A stretch of DNA of 64,000 nt from Coix lacryma-jobi var. lacryma-jobi (taxonomy: Eukaryota; Streptophyta; Magnoliopsida; Poales; Poaceae). The position numbers and the translations under genes were made by a program. The stretch lies in NCBI GenBank assembly GCA_009763385.1, contig CM019824.1:152774305-152838304 (forward strand), given 5' to 3'. Positions 1 to 10,827 of the stretch are shown piece by piece (position 1 is the stretch's first letter; each line of letters starts with the position of its first letter). A model generated the notes under the pieces. It was not told the origin of the DNA. It made no database searches and saw only the letters and a program-made list of their open reading frames with translations.

Positions 1-15
1 AACAAGCTGGACACA

Positions 16-669
16 ATGCCACCTATCCATGAGGAGTGTATGCCACAGAAGGGCAAGGTGATCCATACCCACAACCATGTGTACCAACAACCCCCTTTGA
101 GAGCGGTGAGGTATCATTGTGAGCATTGTGGGAGAGACAGACACTTGAGCGAGTTCTGCTTTAGGCGCAAGAGAGAGGCGCGCCGTGCTAGGGAGATGAA
201 CAACCCGGACATGTACCATCCTTTCCATGATGTACATGCGCCGAATGTTCAGAGGAGAGCACCGAGACGTGCTGCTTGGCCCAGAGGTCCACAACCTCAA
301 GTTCCCAGGCCTAGGCAGCAAAGAGATCCGAGGAGAGACGCTAGGCCTAGAGGTGTTGAGCCTCAAGTCCCTAGGCGTAGGCCTCATAGAGAGCGTGCCC
401 GGCGGGAGCCTGCAGTTGTAGGCCATGGACCCCGTGGCGGTGGCTTTGTAGCTGAGCGCTTTCCCCCACCGCGTTTTGAGTATCGCGGTGAGCGCTCCTT
501 CCCCAGCGGACCACATTCTTCTAAATGTGGTGATCGCTTCCTTCGTAGGTGTGCTAGGAATGGTTTTTTCACTGACCGTTCTTTTGAGAAGTCGGCCCAA
601 CACTGGTACTCTTCCTACTTCACTAACCCCAGTGTTGGACCGTATGCTCACCCTATGTCTTTTTATTGA
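16..669 (+). pseudogene. copia gag C-terminal part (zinc-knuckle nucleocapsid)
   Basis: This reading frame of 217 residues carries one CX2CX4HX4C knuckle (CEHCGRDRHLSEFC, around residue 34), the RNA-binding motif of Gag. A long Arg/Pro-rich tail follows (residues 75-150) and the end reads NPSVGPYAHPMSFY before a TGA. The true Gag start is outside the window, so the first ATG here is arbitrary. Pol begins about 15 bases downstream in another frame. A stop or shift between gag and pol is usual for this lineage, but here it could also be decay. Gag would coat genomic RNA in cytoplasmic virus-like particles. Confidence 0.75.
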
Positions 670-683
670 TGTAGGTAAAACAA

Positions 684-2133
684 TTGGAGAACGTTTGGTT
701 GGTGGATTCCGGGTGTTCGAGGCACATGACCGGAAATGCCAAGTGGTTCTCCAGTCTTAGTCCGATCGCCGGAAAGGAATATATCACCTTCGGCGACAAC
801 AACAAAGGTAAAGTGTTGTCTCGTGGGTCTGTGCGAGTTAATGAGCACTTTGTGTTGCGCGATGTTGCTCTTGTTTCTAACTTGCATTTTAACCTTCTTT
901 CTGTTTTGCAACTTTTTGATGATGACTATGAGATTCGTTTTAAACCGAATCTCAGTCGCATTTTGGATCCTCAGGGCAACCTTGTATGTGTGATTTCGCC
1001 CTTTGGAAAAGTCTTTCGTGCAGATTTCTCGGAGTCGTTCGGAATTTCTCGTTGTCTTTTGGCTAGACCTTCCTCCTCTGATCTTTGGAAGTGGCATAGG
1101 AGACTAGGTCACCTGAGCTTCGACTTGCTTGCAAGACTTAGTTCACTTGGCCTAATCCGAGGATTGCCCAAGTTATCTATGGAGAAGGATCTTGTTTGCC
1201 ATTCTTGTAGACATGGGAAGATGGTAGCCGCTTCCCACCATCCAGTGACTCAGTTCATGACTAAGCGCCCTGGAGAGCTTTTGCACATGGACCTTGTTGG
1301 TCTGGCTCGGGTGAGCTCGGTTGGGGGGAAGTGGTATGTGCTTGTTGTTGTCGACGATTTTTCGAGATATTCGTGGGTTTTCTTTTTAGCTGAGAAAACC
1401 GAGACTTTCTCCTTTGCTCGCAATCTGATTTTGTGTCTTCAGAATGAGTTCCCTTTGAACTCTATGCGAGCAATTCAGAGTGATAATGGTTCCGAATTCA
1501 AGAATTCGGATTTTGAGAAGTTTTGTGACTCTTTTGGGTTAGAGCATCAGTTTTCTTCCCCCTACACACCGCCTCAGAATGGTGTTGTAGAAAGGAAGAA
1601 TCGGACTCTTGTAGAGATGGCCAGGACGATGCTCGATGAGCAAAGGACTCCTAGGCGATATTGGGCTGAAGCTATGAACACTGCATGCTATATTTCCAAT
1701 CGCATTTTTCTTCGAGCCTTCTTGAAAAAGACCTCTTATGAGTTGCGTTTTGGAAAACTACCCAAGGTGAGTTATTTTCGAGTTTTTGGTTGCCATTATT
1801 TTATACTCAAAAGGGCAATTTGGACAAGTTTGAGTCTCGTTCTTCTGACAGTGTGTTTTTGGGTTATGGCACTCACACTCGAGCTTATCGTGTACTTAAC
1901 CTTGACACTAACTGAGTCATGGAGACATCCGATGTCACCTTCGATGAGACCATGGTTTGTCCTTCTTCTCATTTTGAGCGTGCAGGTGATCATGAGGTTG
2001 GCGAACCTCTTTTCAATGATGAAGAAGAAGGTGCTAAAGGGATAGATGACCCAGCACCTCCTCCACCTGTTGTGCCGCAAAGAGCGGCCTCTACGACGAC
2101 TCACGGCCCCGACACATCGTCTTCCTGGGGGCC
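684..2133 (+). pseudogene. copia pol, protease and integrase part, frameshifted
   Basis: The frame starting near 684 has the aspartic protease active site DSG (VDSGCSRHMTG, residue 7 on), then the integrase zinc finger (WHRRLGHLS ... CHSCRHGKM, 1090-1220) and a D,D35E core: D of HMDLVG near 1287, D of QSDNGSEF near 1480, E of NGVVERKNR near 1588. After HYFILKR the frame is lost near 1808, where one A appears to be missing from an A run. The downstream +1 frame keeps the expected copia sequence (DKFESRSSDSVFLGY) up to a TGA near 1912, probably a former CGA. The frame used from 1919 shifts again near 2134. The protein is therefore dead although every domain is still recognisable. Confidence 0.85.
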
Positions 2134-3864
2134 GTGGGATCCGCCACCCGAGCGGTACCCTTTGTACCCGGGGAGGCACCAGCTGCTGTTGAGGGGGAGG
2201 CCACTTCGGCAAGGGAGGCGCCACGACACATTCAGCGTCAGCACCCGCCTCAGCAGATGATCGGCAGCATCGACGAACGCGTCACCCGGTTAAGGCAAAT
2301 CTCTCACTTTGCTCATTCTGCATTTGTTGCTGATTTTGAACCCCGGGATGTTGGACACGCTTTGACGGATCCAGATTGGGTCAATGCCATGCATGAGGAG
2401 CTTGAGAACTTTGAGAGAAATCGGGTTTGGGTTCTAGTGTCTCCACCTTCTGAGTGTCATCCAATTGGGACAAAATGGGTTTTCAAAAACAAACAGGGAG
2501 AAGATGGCCATGTTGTGAGAAACAAGGCCAGACTCGTAGCCCAGGGATATAGTCAGAAGGAGGGGATAGACTATGAGGAGACATTTGCTCCTGTAGCACG
2601 TTTGGAGGCTATTAGGATACTCTTGGCTTTTGCTGCATCCAAAGGTTTCAAACTTTTTCAAATGGATGTCAAGAGTGCCTTCTTAAACGGCTACATAGAA
2701 GAGGAGGTGTATGTTAGACAACCCCCCGGTTTTGAAAATCCCAAGTTTCCAAACCATGTCTTTAAACTTCACAAAGCTTTGTATGGTTTGAAACAAGCCC
2801 CTAGAGCCTGGTATGATAGGTTGAAAACCTTTTTGCTTGCTAAGGGTTTTAAAATGGGATGTGTAGATAAAACGTTCTTTCTCCTCAAGCAAGGCACTGA
2901 TACTCTCTTGGTCCAGATTTACGTGGATGATATCATTTTCGGTGGTTCTTCTCAGGCTTTGGTCGCCAAGTTTGCAGACATTATGAGCAGGGAGTTCGAG
3001 ATGAGCATGATGGGCGAGTTGACATTTTTCCTCGGGTCGCAAATCAAGCAAACCTGGGAAGGAACGTTTGTGCACCAGGGCAAGTACACCAGAGATATCC
3101 TGAAGAAGTTCGACATGGGTGAGGCCAAGCCTCTTCCAACACCCATGGCAACCACGACGGCCCTGGATGCGGACAAGGAGGGAGAAGCAGTGGACCAGAA
3201 GGAGTACCGGAGTATGATCGGGTCGCTGCTGTACCTGACGGCGACACGCCCGGACATCCAGTTCGCGGTGTGCCTCTGCGCGCGCTTTCAGGCATCGCCG
3301 CGCACCTCTCACCGTCAGGCGGTCAAGCGCATTATCAGGTACTTATCCTTTTCTCCAGAATTCGGGATTTGGTATTCTGCTTCCTCCACTCTTTCCCTTT
3401 GCGGTTATTCCGATGCCGACTTTGCTGGTTGCCGTATTGAGCGCAAGTCCACTTCTGGGACTTGCCAGTTTATTGGTTCTTCTCTTATTTTGTGGTCCTC
3501 TCGCAAGCAGTCTAGCGTCGCCCAGTCTACCACGGAGGCTGAGTATGTTGCTGCGGCTAGCTGCTGTTCCCAGTTACTCTGGATGATGGCCACTTTGTGT
3601 GATTTTGGTCTGAGCTTTTCTCGTGTTCCATTGTTTTGTGACAGTACGAGTGCGATTAGCGTTGCTAAGAACCCTGTGCTTCACTCGAAGACCAAACACA
3701 TTGATGTGCGCTTTCATTTTCTGCGAGACCACTATGAGAAGGGTGATATCGACCTTCGCCATATCGATACTCATCATCAGCTTGCTGATATTTTTACCAA
3801 GCCTTTGGACCAATCAACCTTTAATCGGTTGAGAGGTGAGCTTGGTGTGTGTTTCCCCTTTTAG
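2134..3864 (+). pseudogene. copia pol, reverse transcriptase and RNase H part
   Basis: This open stretch of 576 codons continues pol in a third frame. The reverse transcriptase begins near residue 75 (WVNAMHEELENF). It has KARLVAQGYSQKEGIDYEETFAPV, QMDVKSAFLNG and the catalytic IYVDDIIFG near 2917-2940. RNase H follows (GYSDADFAG, STTEAEYVAA, CDSTSAISVAKNP) and the end is the usual ADIFTKPLD...LRGELGV tail. No stop occurs inside this section. It would copy the element RNA to DNA and remove the RNA strand, but it is cut off from integrase by the frameshift near 2134, so no functional polyprotein is expected. Confidence 0.9.
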
Positions 3865-5497
3865 ATGGGGGAAACATTTTGGATTTTGTATGATACACTG
3901 ACTTTTTATTTTCAGTTGTTTTTGCTTCTTTTTTATTTCTTCGTGCATCTTTTGCATTTTAGCATACGCTTTTACATTCTGAGCTTCATATGTATAATCT
4001 GAAGAATGTAACTATGCTCTGTGTAGTTTTTACTCTGATGCTTTATGTTGATGCTGTAGCTTATGCTCTTTCTGATCACTAGTGCATACTATGAGCTGAG
4101 CCATTTTTGAATGGTGAATTTGATAATGAACTTAAAACTCAAAAATGTTCACCATTGAGAGAGGCAACTAGCATGTGTAGGATGTGTTGAAGTCACATGT
4201 GCTTTTCATATATGCTAGGTTGCTATGTCTCTAGTGTTGAGTCATTCACTTGCTTGGTATGTCATATTCTGTTTAAAATCTGAACCAAGTTAAGTGAATT
4301 GAAAAGATCGAGATGGGTTTGCTTGTTAACACCTCACAGTTTCGAGACTATTTCTCATTGCACTTTGAGTTAAACTTGAGCTGTGTAGTGTATGACCGAA
4401 ACTGTTGCTTTAAGCTTCTGATTGCTTATGCATAGGCTTCACACAGTTGAAAAGTTAGGCAATAACAAGCATTCAACCTCTCGCAGTCACATGCTGTTTT
4501 CTGAACTTGTGTAATTTCGCCGCTGCAACTCCGATTAAAATTTGAAATCACAAGTAAATGCCTAAAATGGTATCAACATGATGATTGAACTGTGCTAGGG
4601 GTAGTTCACTTGGTATACATGCTTAGCACACTTGACTTCCTGTCCATACATGTCTTGTGCTATTTTGATGGTGAATACCTTTTTCGGCTTAAAACTGCTC
4701 ACATGTTCATATTTCATTCTTAGTGATCAGCTTGAGCCTTTGCTAGCATTCTGTGCATTTTTCTGAGTCATCGGATCAGAACTCTGTCGAGCATCTTTGC
4801 ACTCTTTTGAGTATACTCCTGAAGCTCCTAACCTGCATTTTGACTCATATGCATTTTGGAAGGGGGAGAACCTCTCTTGTTGGCACTTTTTGTTGGTGCA
4901 TTTTCTGAGGGGGAGCCTTATTTCTTGATAAGTGCATTTTCAACTAAGGGGGAGAAATTGCAAATCATTACCCTCCGTTTCAGCTAAGGGGGAGTCTTCC
5001 TGGTTGTTTGCACTATTCGAGGAGGAGTTTGGTTCCGGTTGAGTCTTTGACATTTTCAATTGGTTTGGAGCGGTTTGCTAGTTGTGTTGAGTCTTAGCCT
5101 CTTTCTTGAGGGACTAGCATTTGCTTTTCAGATTTTCAATTGGTGTCGAACTCTTTTTGGTAACAGTCGGTATCGAGCTTTCTTTGCTAGTTGTGTTGAG
5201 CCTCTATGCCTCTATCTTGAGGGACTAGCATTTTGCTTCGATATATTCGATTGGGATTTGCTAGCGGTGTTGAGCCTGTTCTACCTCTTCTTGAGGGCTA
5301 GCTTTGCTTTGCTTGGTTGCGTCGAGCCGTTGCCCATGTCTTTGGGGACCAAGTTCTTTCGCTCTTTCCACTTGACCTTCTTCGGCTTTGCTATGCTTTT
5401 GGGTCATTTGGTCGAGTTCTCTCTTCTCCTTCTTTCTTCTTCTCTTTCTATTATGATTTGTGTTGGTAGTTGACAATGCACTCATCAAGGGGGAGAT
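3865..5497 (+). other. SIRE-type 3' untranslated region with several polypurine tracts
   Basis: No convincing coding sequence follows pol. Five copies of an AGGGGGAG-type tract occur near 4861, 4910, 4948, 4986 and 5487, and the last abuts the predicted LTR. A hydrophobic 137-codon frame at 5060-5473 coincides with internal repeats and is not taken as a gene. Many SIRE-lineage elements have an envelope-like ORF here; this copy does not show one. Confidence 0.65.
5070..5330 (+). repeat. three diverged direct repeats in the copia 3' UTR
   Basis: Segments near 5076, 5185 and 5247 share TTTGCTAG(T/C)(T/G)GTGTTGAG, a pyrimidine-rich piece and TCTTGAGGG(A)CTAGC. They are separated by about 70-110 bases. 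They lie just upstream of the final polypurine tract. Confidence 0.6.
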
Positions 5498-5886
5498 TGC
5501 GGATACATGGGTGTATGTCGGGTCTCTGAGTGATGAGTGATTGTCAACTGGGATGATGCGCGTGTTCTTTGGCTTGTGTTGTGTAGGTGTCGAGCACGGA
5601 TGCAGTGATCGAAGGCGAGGTGAAGGTCAAGTAGAGACGTGCCGTGCCGATGGACCGGGAGTGGCGAAGGGCGGACGTGAGGCTTGGACTGAGGGACCAG
5701 AGGCCCGAGGATCAGCTGTGGTGGCTGGCAGCCTGTGGCAGCTACAAGTGAAGACTTGCGGTCATGTGTTGCCTAAGTCGTGGACTTGGGGACACGTGTC
5801 GGTGGAAGGGGTGCACGGGAGGTGCATCCAATCTACGACGTCGGTTTGGTGGTAGAGCCAGGGAAAAACCATCGTGTGGACGATTT

Positions 5887-6147
5887 CCAGGTTTGGGCCT
5901 CAAAACCTGGGTGTGGACGGTTTCCAGGTTTGGGCCTCAAAACCTGGGCGTGGATGGTTTCCGAGTTTGGCCACAAAACTCGGGCTGAGGACGGTTTCCA
6001 GGTTTGGGCCTCAAAACCTGGGCGCTGAGGGTTTGCTGAGTTTGGCCTCAAAACTCAGAAGCTGGTGGGCTGGTTTCCCGGTTTGGGCCTCAAAACCGGG
6101 GGTTGGCTGGAAAATGCTGGTTTCCCGGTTTGGGCCACAAAACCGGG
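5887..6147 (+). repeat. array of seven stem-loops with covarying stems
   Basis: Seven hairpins of 23-24 nt start at 5887, 5924, 5961, 5998, 6036, 6077 and 6124. The stems are CCAGGTTT/AAACCTGG (three copies), CCGAGTTT/AAACTCGG, CTGAGTTT/AAACTCAG and CCCGGTTT/AAACCGGG (two copies). The loop stays close to GGGCCTCA or GGCCACA. Changes on one arm are matched on the other, so pairing is kept. Spacing is about 37-47 bases. Confidence 0.85.
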
Positions 6148-6927
6148 GGTGCAGAGCGAGGGCGGCACGTGGCGGCAATCGGGAGGTTGCGTCGAGGCAA
6201 CGCTACGAGTTGTGCGGGCGTGGCCATCGGATCCACCTACCACCGAGTTGGTCCAGAATAACCTTAGGGTTTAGCTGGCTCGCTCTGTAATTAGAGAGGG
6301 GTAGAATAGGAATAGAATAGGCATTATGAATAGGTTAAGTAGAGGGAGACACCCTCCTCCCCAACTATCTCAGTCATTTGCTCTTTTGCTTCTAGGTTTT
6401 CCTGCTCTCCCTCTCCCCTGCTGTAGCGAACCTAAGATCCACAGAGAAGAGAACAATACCTCTGTGTTCATGAGATTTTGAGGAAGTGAGGCCGTAACCT
6501 CACTGTTGTAGCGTGTGGTAGCCACACGGTTGCAAATTCGTGGTTGTGATTCGCGTTTTGTTCGTGTTCTTCGCGGAATCTTTTTTTGTCCATGATTTTC
6601 CCGTCGCTTGATCTCTTTACTCGGTTCATCTTTTGCAAATCCGTTTGAACCAAGTTGTTCTAGATCGTGAGACACTTCTTTCCACCGAAGGAATTCTCCT
6701 CTAACCTCACGGTCTAGGAGATCGATCGATTTACGTTTTGGGTCAAGTTTTTCTCCTCTCCCCCAAAATTCTTCGATTCATCGATTCGGAGATAGGTTCG
6801 AGCCATGATCTCTTAGAGATAGCTCACTATCCTCCTTGTGACTCCTCTCACCAAGTTTGATCCCTAGAGGATTCGTTTTGGGTGAGATCGAGTCGAATCG
6901 GTGGACGAACAGTGCTGCTACGGGTTG

Positions 6928-7305
6928 ACCGGACGCTCTGTGCGTACTGACCGGACGCTAGGTCAGTGAGTCCGGTTGTTGAAACTGAGCACTGTGTATT
7001 TCTGTGTGCTGACCGGACGCTGGACTTGGACTGACCGAACGCACCTTCAGAGTCCGGTCGTTGAACGTCCTTGGTGTGTTTCTCGTGACTTGACCGGACG
7101 CTCATGACCGGACGCTGGTTCTCGTGAAAGACCGGACACGACTCTTCTTCTGTTCACCTGTTTCGGCGTGTGTGACCGGACGCTCTATGCACTGACCAGA
7201 CGCTCGGCTCTGGTGAGTCCGGTCCAACACAGAGAGCTCCCAAAACAGTTTTCATTCGACCGGACGCGTCCGGTGGTACTTGACCGGACACAGGCAGAGT
7301 CCGGT
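6928..7305 (+). repeat. cluster of ACCGGAC / GTCCGGT motifs in the copia LTR
   Basis: The 7-mer ACCGGAC starts at 6928, 6950, 7012, 7093, 7107, 7131, 7175, 7259 and 7283. Its reverse complement GTCCGGT starts at 6970, 7052, 7216, 7268 and 7299. Most forward copies read TGACCGGACGCT. At 7259-7274 the two orientations form the perfect palindrome ACCGGACGCGTCCGGT. The function is unknown; a protein-binding or methylation-sensitive site is possible. Confidence 0.85.
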
Positions 7306-7580
7306 CAGTGCTGGCTTTGCGCAGTTTCGTCCACAGCTTGCTCGTTCTTTGTCGGATTCGATTTCCGTCTTTTGCGTTGAGTCTCTAGAGTTGTGTAGTG
7401 TCCCGCTGTGCTTCTTGGAAGCATCCACCCTACATCTAGGGTCGTGGACACTAGCAAGCTCTTGGGGTTGCTTTTGGGGTTGAATTACGGGACAGTGGCA
7501 ACAAGTTTCCGAAAGGAATTTTGAAGCTCCCATTCACCCCCCCCCTCTGGTCGCTTTCTGGTTGCATTCTCGGTCCTTCA

Positions 7581-8982
7581 GACCTCTTGGTGAGGACATG
7601 ACTATTTGACAAGAAAGGTCAACAAAATCATCACCATGTCATGATTATGCTTAATAGAACTTGTGGGCTCAAGGCAAAGGTATGTTTTTAATATGTGCAT
7701 TGAAAGTGCATAATAGGCCCTTAATATGCTAGCGTGTGCACTTGTGTGTGATAGGATAGATATTTCCAAATCCCTTACTAGTATGAGTAGGAAGTGTGTT
7801 TAAAAAAAATATTTGACTCTTGGTCTTTGTGACCTACCCATGACACTTGTGATTATTGTTCCCCTTTATTGTTTGATTGGCTAATTACAATTGGCATGGT
7901 TCTTTCTCAAGTCCTATCTCTAAAGTAAATTATATTCCTTGTTAATCCTCTTGTCGAATCGAATCATGGACATAAGGTTTATTTCTAATCTTAAGTGACT
8001 TGAAAACCTTGGATCAATTTAGAGAAAAGAAAACTTGAGATTTGAACACAAGTACTCTTTGTGAAATCATATGGAAAGAAGAGAATAAAATATGATGGAA
8101 TGTATGTTCGAGGAAAGGAAGGGGTTTTGGAAGAAAGAGAAGCAAATCTGGAGCTGTTGGACATAATCTGCTAATACCGGACTTGTCCGGTATCCATACC
8201 GGACATGTCCGGTATGAGCAGAGAAGTTCTGGAGAAAACCCGCTAATACCGGACTTGCCCGGTATCCATACCGGACATGTCCGGTATCCATACCGGACAT
8301 GTCCGATATGAGCGGGGAACATAAGGCAGCGTACCCCTTCGGTCTCTCTATCTCTCCCTCACTTCTATTCTTTCCAACCGACCAAGCTAGGAGTCATCCT
8401 TCCCCCTCCAATGGCGACCTAGAGCTTCCTCCTTTGAAAAGTGCGAGAGGGAGAAGGATTTGGACAAGGACTCTATCTAAAGCAAGTGCCCGATGTTGGA
8501 TTTGAAGTTTTCCCTCGTTTCCTCTCATCCCAAGGTATTTCAAATCCCGGACTTGTCCGATCTATTCATCGCTACATCATTCTCAAATTCCTTCGGTCAA
8601 GATGTTGGATTCATGGTCTAGAAGCAATGTATTAAGTTTGAGATGGATTGGATTTGGATTGGGGATGAATCAAGGAACCCTAGGTGGGGTTGCTGTGGAC
8701 GTCCATACCGGACATGTCCGGTATGGTACCGGACATGTCCGGTATTTCCCAGCAGCACAAAGGCCTCTCTGTTTTTCTTGATTCAGGCCCTCTATAGTTG
8801 ATGTTAGGGGTATTATTAGATGTCTATAATTGTGTTGTAAACCTAGTGATCGGTTTTGATCTAGGCGCTTGCAATCCATGAGGCATTTAATCGTATCTCT
8901 ATTAACTCAACTACTTTTGAGACATACTATGAATGTGCTTCTGAGACATCTTTGTGGATTGTTTGGTCACAGGGCAGCAGCT
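7581..8982 (+). other. leader region of the non-autonomous element
   Basis: I see no gene here. Seven copies of the 20-bp palindrome family lie at 8174-8309 (five) and 8705-8745 (two). The rest is AT-rich sequence with short ORFs only. It does not resemble the start of the LTR at 11497, so it is read as internal leader, or a piece of it, to the right of the nested insertion. Confidence 0.5.
8174..8745. repeat. leader copies of the 20-bp palindrome
   Basis: Copies start at 8174, 8196, 8246, 8268, 8290, 8705 and 8726. The consensus is the self-complementary ATACCGGACATGTCCGGTAT. Single-base variants (CTTG for CATG in the centre, GCCC for GTCC, GATAT at one end) occur. Copies within a pair are separated by only one or two bases. 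Confidence 0.9.
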
Positions 8983-10827
8983 ATGAGTGAAAGAGTCGAG
9001 CCTCGAACCAAGACGAGACATGATCTAGCAAGGGAAAGGCATAAGAAGAGGAGGCAAGATTCTCACCCCGGCTTGTCAGTTGGAGGCAGTAGTGGCAGTG
9101 GCAGTAGGAGTGGTAGTGGCCGTGGCACTACTAGACCTCCGAGGGGAGGTGCTTCTAGAGCTCCTCAGCAGTTTGCAGCTCATGATGACATAGAGGAAGA
9201 AGAGGAAGAGGAAGAAGTGGAAGAAGAGGTTGAAGAAGAAGAAGGAGAGGAAGAAGAAGAAGAGGAAGAGGAAGAAGATGCACCTCAGCAGTAGCAGGAG
9301 GGTTTGCACTTTGGGGCTCTTGCGATACGCCCTGCCGCCCTGATTCCTGCTTGTGTGGCTCGTGTGGACTATCGGGAGTCCGGTGGTACACAGAAGGCCA
9401 GGAGAGAGCGGAGGAGAGACCCCAGGGGACAGGAGAGGAACATCTATGACTACAGGTTCCACACCATGTTTCATATTGACTATTATGAGAAGGTGCTTCT
9501 GACCAGAAACCCAGTGATCATCAGGGCTCAGTACGTTGATTGGCAGCATGCTAGAGATCATCACCGACCTTCAGTTGAGCATGCTATTGCCATTTGCCAG
9601 CAGACAGGCCTCTACAGTATTCTTGAGTTTCAGCATGATTGGTGTGATGAGGTGATAGCCCAGTTCTATGCCACCTTGTATGTTGAGGAGGCTGACGAGA
9701 TTGATGAGAAGCGAATGAACTGGATGACCGAGGGTGTCTGGTACTCTGTGACTTACAGGGAGTTTGCAGGATATCTAGGCTTTGGTGAGGAGGACCTTCA
9801 GAGAGCTTGTATTCACGATGAGGATGTGCTTCCTCCAGAGCAGCTTGGGTACATGTACCCACCACCTCTTCCTGCTGGGGCAATTGTAGGGAAGGTGAGA
9901 GGTATTCACCCCACCTATGGCTATCTCAATAGGATGCTCAGGGCCACTATTGACTGCAAGTCAGGAGACAGAGGGACACTTGCAGATTATACGAGGAACC
10001 TCCTGCACAGGTTAGCACCAGGAGCACAGCCTTTCAGTATCTTTGATTTCAACTGGTGTGAGATCAAGAGAGTGGGAGAGAGGCCACTCAAGGGATGTGG
10101 ATTCGCACCTTATATTCAGCATATGATTGAGCAGCAGCTTGGTGCCACTTTCACCTATGACCACTCACACAGGCCCTTGAGGTTCCAGGCAGACCTTCCT
10201 GAGTCACCTATACCGCCTCCGGCACCAGGGGCAGTTCCAGCAGTAGCAGAGCCACAGCCAGAGGACCCAGTTGCAGGAGCAGCAGGAGGAGCAGCTGGAG
10301 CAAGTTCTCCATAGCCACACACTCGTTCTCACTCCACCTCTCAGGGACGTGGCAGGCAGCGCTCTCTCTTGCGCAAGGTCCTTAGCAGTATTCTCGGCGT
10401 GTGCAAGGACGTCAGTGTGATCAAGGCTCAGCAGCACCGTGAGAGGCAGGCTAGGAGAGAGGACTCGAGGATGCTGAAGATGCTTCATGAGCACTACAGG
10501 TTTTAGCCCCCGAGGTCCCCACCGTCAGATGACGAGTCTGAGCAGCCTGAGACGTTTGAGCAGCAGCAGCAGAGGTATGAGAGGGAGTTTGACGAGCTTG
10601 CAGTGCATCAGAGTCAGGGAGCAGAGACAGAGCAGCAGGGAGCAGAGGCAGAGCAGCAGCCTCACGACACCCTTCCTTCAGCTTCCAGGTTCTCTACGGA
10701 CCCCCAGCCTCGTCCCAGTTCAGCTGAGGAGTTTGCTTCAGATATGTGGGACAGTTTCCTTGGTGGTACCTACGGCTACCCTGACCCAGGACAGAGCTCT
10801 CGGCAGCCTGGGGACGATGACGAGTGA
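8983..10827 (+). pseudogene. plant retroelement ORF of unknown function, three in-frame TAG stops
   Basis: One reading frame runs from ATG 8983 to TGA 10825-10827, interrupted only by TAG at 9292, 10312 and 10504. If the stops are read through it would be about 610 residues. It has a basic Ser/Gly/Arg N-terminus, a Glu-rich tract (9193-9281) and a folded-looking middle (9304-10190). The middle has FHIDYYEKV, LEFQHDWCDEVIAQFYATLY and WMTEGVWYSVTYREFAGYLGF. A Gln/Pro/Ser-rich tail follows. The middle resembles the putative plant transposon protein domain (PF20167-like / Athila ORF1-like) of grass non-autonomous LTR elements; this is recognition by eye, not a search. All three stops are TAG followed by C. 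The first lies in a CAG run and fits C-to-T change at a CHG methylation site. The biochemical role is not known. Confidence 0.7.

Larger units (their letters stand above)
1..7580 (+). mobile_element. 3' part of a SIRE/Maximus-type Ty1/copia LTR retrotransposon
   Basis: The window opens inside gag and runs through protease, integrase, reverse transcriptase and RNase H in copia order. A long 3' untranslated stretch, a polypurine tract (AAGGGGGAGAT, 5487-5497) and an LTR ending GGTCCTTCA at 7580 follow. The 5' LTR and most of gag lie to the left of the window. The gag knuckle, the protease start VWLVDSGCSRHMTG and the repeated AAGGGGGAG tracts fit the SIRE/Maximus (Opie/Ji-like) lineage. Pol is broken by frameshifts and a stop, so this copy cannot make its own enzymes. 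It appears to be nested in the element that resumes at 7581, but no left flank is available to confirm a TSD. Confidence 0.85.
5498..7580 (+). repeat. 3' LTR of the SIRE-type copia element
   Basis: The left edge is the TG straight after the polypurine tract and the right edge is the CA of GGTCCTTCA. The second LTR copy is not in the window, so the edges are inferred; the length would be 2,083 bp. The stretch CATTCACCCCCCCCCTCTGG just before the end is typical of SIRE-type LTR ends and matches the end of the neighbouring element's LTR (13969-14003). The LTR contains two separate arrays of structured motifs (5887-6147 and 6928-7305). Confidence 0.65.

Noticed and set aside
2683..3312. 209-codon minus-strand ORF
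   Set aside because: It is an antisense shadow of the copia reverse transcriptase and has no features of its own.
5060..5473. Hydrophobic 137-codon ORF as an envelope-like protein of the SIRE element
   Set aside because: It coincides with direct repeats, lacks a signal sequence and conserved Cys pattern, and is far shorter than known SIRE envelope-like ORFs.
9196..9281. Glu-rich tract as a simple microsatellite only
   Set aside because: It lies inside a long open frame with coding-like flanks, so it is kept as part of the ORF and not listed separately.
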